DNA of 17,423 nt, from the NCBI GenBank assembly GCA_944323495.1, contig CALUSZ010000143.1:1-17423 (forward strand). Reading direction: 5' to 3'. Below the pieces are notes generated by a model that made no database searches, was not told where the DNA came from, and saw only the letters and a program-made list of their open reading frames with translations. This document shows positions 15,391-17,423 of the stretch, piece by piece. Source of the stretch: Candidatus Gastranaerophilales bacterium. GTDB taxonomy: Bacteria > Cyanobacteriota > Vampirovibrionia > Gastranaerophilales > Gastranaerophilaceae. The position numbers were made by a program, and so were the translations under genes. Each line of letters starts with the position of its first letter. The stretch's first letter is position 1.

Positions 15391-16398
15391 CTATTTAACT
15401 AAAACAGTCACTCTATCTATTACGGCTTGGGTAAATTCGCTGCACTTTGCACTTCCGCCCAAATCAATAGTTTTTATACCGGCATTTAAAGTTTCAAAGA
15501 GAGCAAGTTTTATTCTTTTAGCAGCCTCTTCTTCTCCGATATAATTAAGCATTTCTATTGCTGACATCAAGAGTGCTGTCGGATTAGCTTTGTCTTCCCC
15601 CGCAATATCAGGGGCAGAACCATGTACCGGTTCAAATACTGCATAATCAGAGCCTATATTTGCCCCCAGAGCAATCCCCAGCCCTCCAATAAGCCCCGCA
15701 CAAAGATCCGAAACTATATCACCATAAAGGTTTGGAAGCAGAAGAACATCAAATTGATTAGGATTTTGAACCAACTGCATACAGCAATTATCTACCAAAA
15801 TTTCTCTAAACTTGATTTGGGGATATAAAGAGGCTATTTTTCTTGCACTCTCTAAGAATAGACCGTCAGAAAGTTTACAGATATTAGCCTTTGTTACAAC
15901 GCAAACTTCTTTTCTGTTGTTATTAACAGCATAATCAAACGCAAATTTCGCAATCCTTTCAGACGCTCCTCTTGTAATCCTTTTAATACTTTCTGCCGTA
16001 TTTTCATCAATTTGGCATTCAATTCCTGCATATAAATCTTCAGTATTTTCTCTTACTACAACAATATCAACTTTGTCATACCTTGTTTTAACATTCGGTA
16101 AGTTATAGCAAGGACGAAGGTTGGCATATAAATCCAGTTCTTTTCTCAGCTGAACATTAACAGAGCGGAACCCCTTGCCAACAGGAGTAGTAACGGGAGA
16201 TTTTAATGCTACTTTATTCTTTTTAACTGATTCTATAACACGGCTTGGAAGCGGAGAGCCTTCCTGTTCAATTACATCGGCCCCTGCTGTTTGAATATCC
16301 CAATCTATTGCGACACCTGCAGCATTTATTATTTTTACAACTGCATCTGTTATTTCCGGCCCGATACCGTCACCTTTGATTAGTGTTATAGTCCTCAT
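15391..16398 (-). CDS. icd: Isocitrate dehydrogenase, NAD-dependent type
   Basis: Oxidative decarboxylation of isocitrate to 2-oxoglutarate in the cytosol, supplying glutamate synthesis. The 335 residues belong to the beta-decarboxylating dehydrogenase family. The substrate signature SVNVQLR (79-85) matches isocitrate rather than isopropylmalate enzymes, followed by LYANLRP (90-96), VRENTEDLYAG (115-125), K170, and metal-binding D204, D227 and D231. The cofactor loop reads VHGSAPDIAG with D264 where NADP enzymes have Lys-Tyr, so NAD is the likely cofactor. Homoisocitrate dehydrogenase is a remaining alternative. The ATG at 16396-16398 has GGAGG 4 nt upstream and overlaps the stop of the upstream pseudogene (ATGA). 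71-78 nt separate it from the Clp/FtsH-like gene, with no clear terminator. Confidence 0.92.
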   Translation of the reverse strand: MRTITLIKGDGIGPEITDAVVKIINAAGVAIDWDIQTAGADVIEQEGSPLPSRVIESVKKNKVALKSPVTTPVGKGFRSVNVQLRKELDLYANLRPCYNLPNVKTRYDKVDIVVVRENTEDLYAGIECQIDENTAESIKRITRGASERIAKFAFDYAVNNNRKEVCVVTKANICKLSDGLFLESARKIASLYPQIKFREILVDNCCMQLVQNPNQFDVLLLPNLYGDIVSDLCAGLIGGLGIALGANIGSDYAVFEPVHGSAPDIAGEDKANPTALLMSAIEMLNYIGEEEAAKRIKLALFETLNAGIKTIDLGGSAKCSEFTQAVIDRVTVLVK

Positions 16399-16891
16399 TT
16401 TACCTCCGCGACTTCTTTAAGTTGATGTTGTATCCAATTAATAAGCTGTGAATATAAATATTCTGTACTATCACATGTTATAACTGAATGTTTATTGATG
16501 CAAATAGTTAAAATTTCTTTATCTAAGCCAGAAAGCTTTGATAAAAGCTCTTTTTTTGTTCTTACGTATTCTCTATTTTTCCGTAAATATTTTTTGTGTC
16601 ATAAAAAAACTGGAATAAATCTTCTTTTGACCAATTTTGAATTTCTTCTCTTTCTGAAACAAATCCGCAAGATTTTTCTTTATAGGGCATAGTGTTGAGT
16701 ACGGCTTTATATGCTTGTAAATCTTGCATTGATAAACTGTTCAAAATAACAACTATGTCTATATCGCTGCTATTATCGGCCTCACCTCGGGCATAGCTTC
16801 CCTGGAGACCGATATAAAGTAAGTTGTTTTTGAAAGCTTCTTTTAGTTTTTCTTCCAGTTCATTTAACCAGAGAGTAATATTAAAATCCAT
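16395..16891 (-). pseudogene. Nucleotidyltransferase-domain gene with internal deletion and frameshift
   Basis: The first frame (16562-16891, 109 codons) encodes a minimal nucleotidyltransferase domain with LQGSYARGEADNSSDIDIVV: the GS at 31-32 and the metal-binding D43 and D45 are intact. It stops after NIYGKIENT. In another frame, from just before that stop to a TGA at 16395-16397, the sequence continues in typical C-terminal style for such proteins (EYVRTKKELLSKLSGLDKEIL, then a Trp-containing helix ending KEVAEVK) but has no start codon. From memory of this family, about 60 residues that should join the two parts are missing, so I infer a deletion that also shifted the frame. The old stop overlaps the icd ATG as ATGA, so the intact gene was once coupled to icd. 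The N-terminal half may still be translated. Confidence 0.75.
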
Positions 16892-16918
16892 ATTGTTTAG
16901 AATTTCACCTCACCCTAA

Positions 16919-16939
16919 CCCTCTCCTTACAGGAGAGGG
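16919..16939. repeat. Palindrome CCCTCTCC/GGAGAGGG, left copy
   Basis: A perfect 8-bp inverted repeat with a TTACA loop, preceded by a C-rich CACCTCACCCTAA stretch. The same GGAGAGGG arm followed by TTGTTAGCTTACAG recurs at 17094-17132, so the region looks like two diverged copies of one intergenic unit. C-rich palindromes of this look are often dispersed through genomes, which one window cannot show. Confidence 0.6.
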
Positions 16940-16991
16940 AATGACCGAGACTTGTTAGCTTACAGTAATGTAGATTTTATTAAAAAAGTAG

Positions 16992-17008
16992 GTTGGGTGC
17001 AACCCAAC
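16992..17008. repeat. Palindrome GTTGGGT/ACCCAAC
   Basis: A perfect 7-bp inverted repeat with a GCA loop in an AT-rich surrounding. Motifs of this type are common as dispersed intergenic palindromes in bacteria. There is no T-tract on either side, so it is not an obvious terminator. Confidence 0.5.
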
Positions 17009-17064
17009 AATAACTGATAATGTATCACCACATTTGCTTAACGAGCCAGCCCCCACCCGTATCT

Positions 17065-17112
17065 GTAGCTCACTTACGTTTCGTACAGCTACTCCCTCCC
17101 CCGTGGAGAGGG
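17065..17112. repeat. Two adjacent hairpins, GTAGCT/AGCTAC and CCCTC(CC)/GGAGAGGG
   Basis: GTAGCT (17065-17070) pairs with AGCTAC (17087-17092) around an inner ACG-TTT-CGT. Directly after it, CCCTCCC (17094-17100) pairs with GGAGAGGG (17105-17112) with one bulged A. The second hairpin is the imperfect partner of the perfect one at 16919-16939. Confidence 0.5.
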
Positions 17113-17121
17113 CGATTTTTG

Positions 17122-17423
17122 TTAGCTTACAGCAGCAGCTTTTTTGGCCTCTAGGTATGCTTCGATTCCTTTGGTAAGCTGATCCGGACAGCTTGTAGGT
17201 CTGCTACCGCAAGGAAGTCCGCTTAGTTTTGGAATAATATCATTAATATTCATTCCGCGGATTAAGATTCCGATTCCCTTAAGGTTACCGTTACACCCTC
17301 CAAAAAATTCTACATCTTCTATAATATCGTCTTTTATTCTCATCTGCATTAATTTGCAGCATACACCAGACGGTTTATACTGAACTATGTCAGCTCCATC
17401 AACTTCTTTTATTTGTATATTAT
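17122..17423 (-). CDS. TSCPD-domain protein (TIGR03905-like), 5' end outside the window
   Basis: The frame is open from the right edge of the window to the TAA at 17122-17124. It carries the features of the short TSCPD family: a YKPSGVCCKL segment, FFGGCNGNLKGIGILI, and the name-giving PCGSRPTSCPDQL near the C-terminus, with cysteines spaced as if for metal or cofactor binding. Relatives occur alone or at the C-terminus of B12-dependent ribonucleotide reductases; the role of the stand-alone form is not known to me. The first in-window ATG (17347-17349) would cut off the conserved GVCC segment, so the true start is probably beyond the window. The stop lies inside a 14-bp repeat, so the C-terminal AAAVS may have been altered by that event. 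Confidence 0.85.
   Translation of the reverse strand, partial: NIQIKEVDGADIVQYKPSGVCCKLMQMRIKDDIIEDVEFFGGCNGNLKGIGILIRGMNINDIIPKLSGLPCGSRPTSCPDQLTKGIEAYLEAKKAAAVS

Larger units (their letters stand above)
16952..17132. repeat. 14-bp direct repeat flanking a palindrome-rich segment
   Basis: TTGTTAGCTTACAG occurs at 16952-16965 and again at 17119-17132. The right copy contains the stop codon (17122-17124) and last codons of the TSCPD gene; the left copy repeats it out of context. About 153 bp lie between. This could be a local duplication or an insertion flanked by a long target duplication. Confidence 0.6.

Noticed and set aside
16919..17112. CRISPR array
   Set aside because: The repeats are palindromes of different sequence and spacing, with no regular repeat-spacer pattern and no cas gene.

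Overview
The window is a low-GC bacterial chromosome segment carrying mostly housekeeping genes, with a lineage-specific accessory layer between them. Base composition, the cyanobacterial/Firmicutes-like PRPP synthetase, a Gram-negative-style periplasmic foldase and an NAD-type isocitrate dehydrogenase would suit a gut relative of the Cyanobacteria (Melainabacteria/Gastranaerophilales). That is an inference from gene character; no rRNA is present to settle it.

Left part (1-4100). prs reads rightward and ends in its own hairpin terminator. The next genes read leftward: a small Cro/CI-type regulator, a compact GC-rich segment that looks like a structured RNA, an Hsp20 chaperone, a secreted protein with a matrixin-type fold plus TPR-like helices that has lost all three zinc histidines, and a small Asn-rich protein. 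Strong intrinsic hairpins separate most of these.

Middle (4100-12371). A 93-bp divergent promoter region fires leftward into the Asn-rich gene and rightward into a tight operon: a 40-codon gene, a 244-aa protein whose N-terminus is a copy of that 40-aa protein, and mnmA (tRNA 2-thiouridylase). A second promoter starts murA, a 110-aa protein made of two tandem repeats, and mfd, all three overlapping. A third promoter drives a parvulin-type foldase lipoprotein that ends at a bidirectional terminator.

Right part (12377-17423). Everything reads leftward: a 978-aa protein joining a ClpA/B-like N-terminal half to an FtsH-like AAA plus M41 peptidase half, with both ATPase cores degenerate but the zinc protease site intact; an NAD-dependent isocitrate dehydrogenase; a nucleotidyltransferase pseudogene with an internal deletion and frameshift, overlapping icd by 4 nt; a palindrome-rich intergenic region with a duplicated 14-bp segment; and the 3' part of a TSCPD-domain gene running off the window edge.

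The most unusual content is two proteins with opposite kinds of decay: the Clp/FtsH hybrid keeps its peptidase and loses its motor, while the matrixin-like protein keeps its fold and loses its zinc site. No CRISPR array, transposase, tRNA or rRNA was seen.
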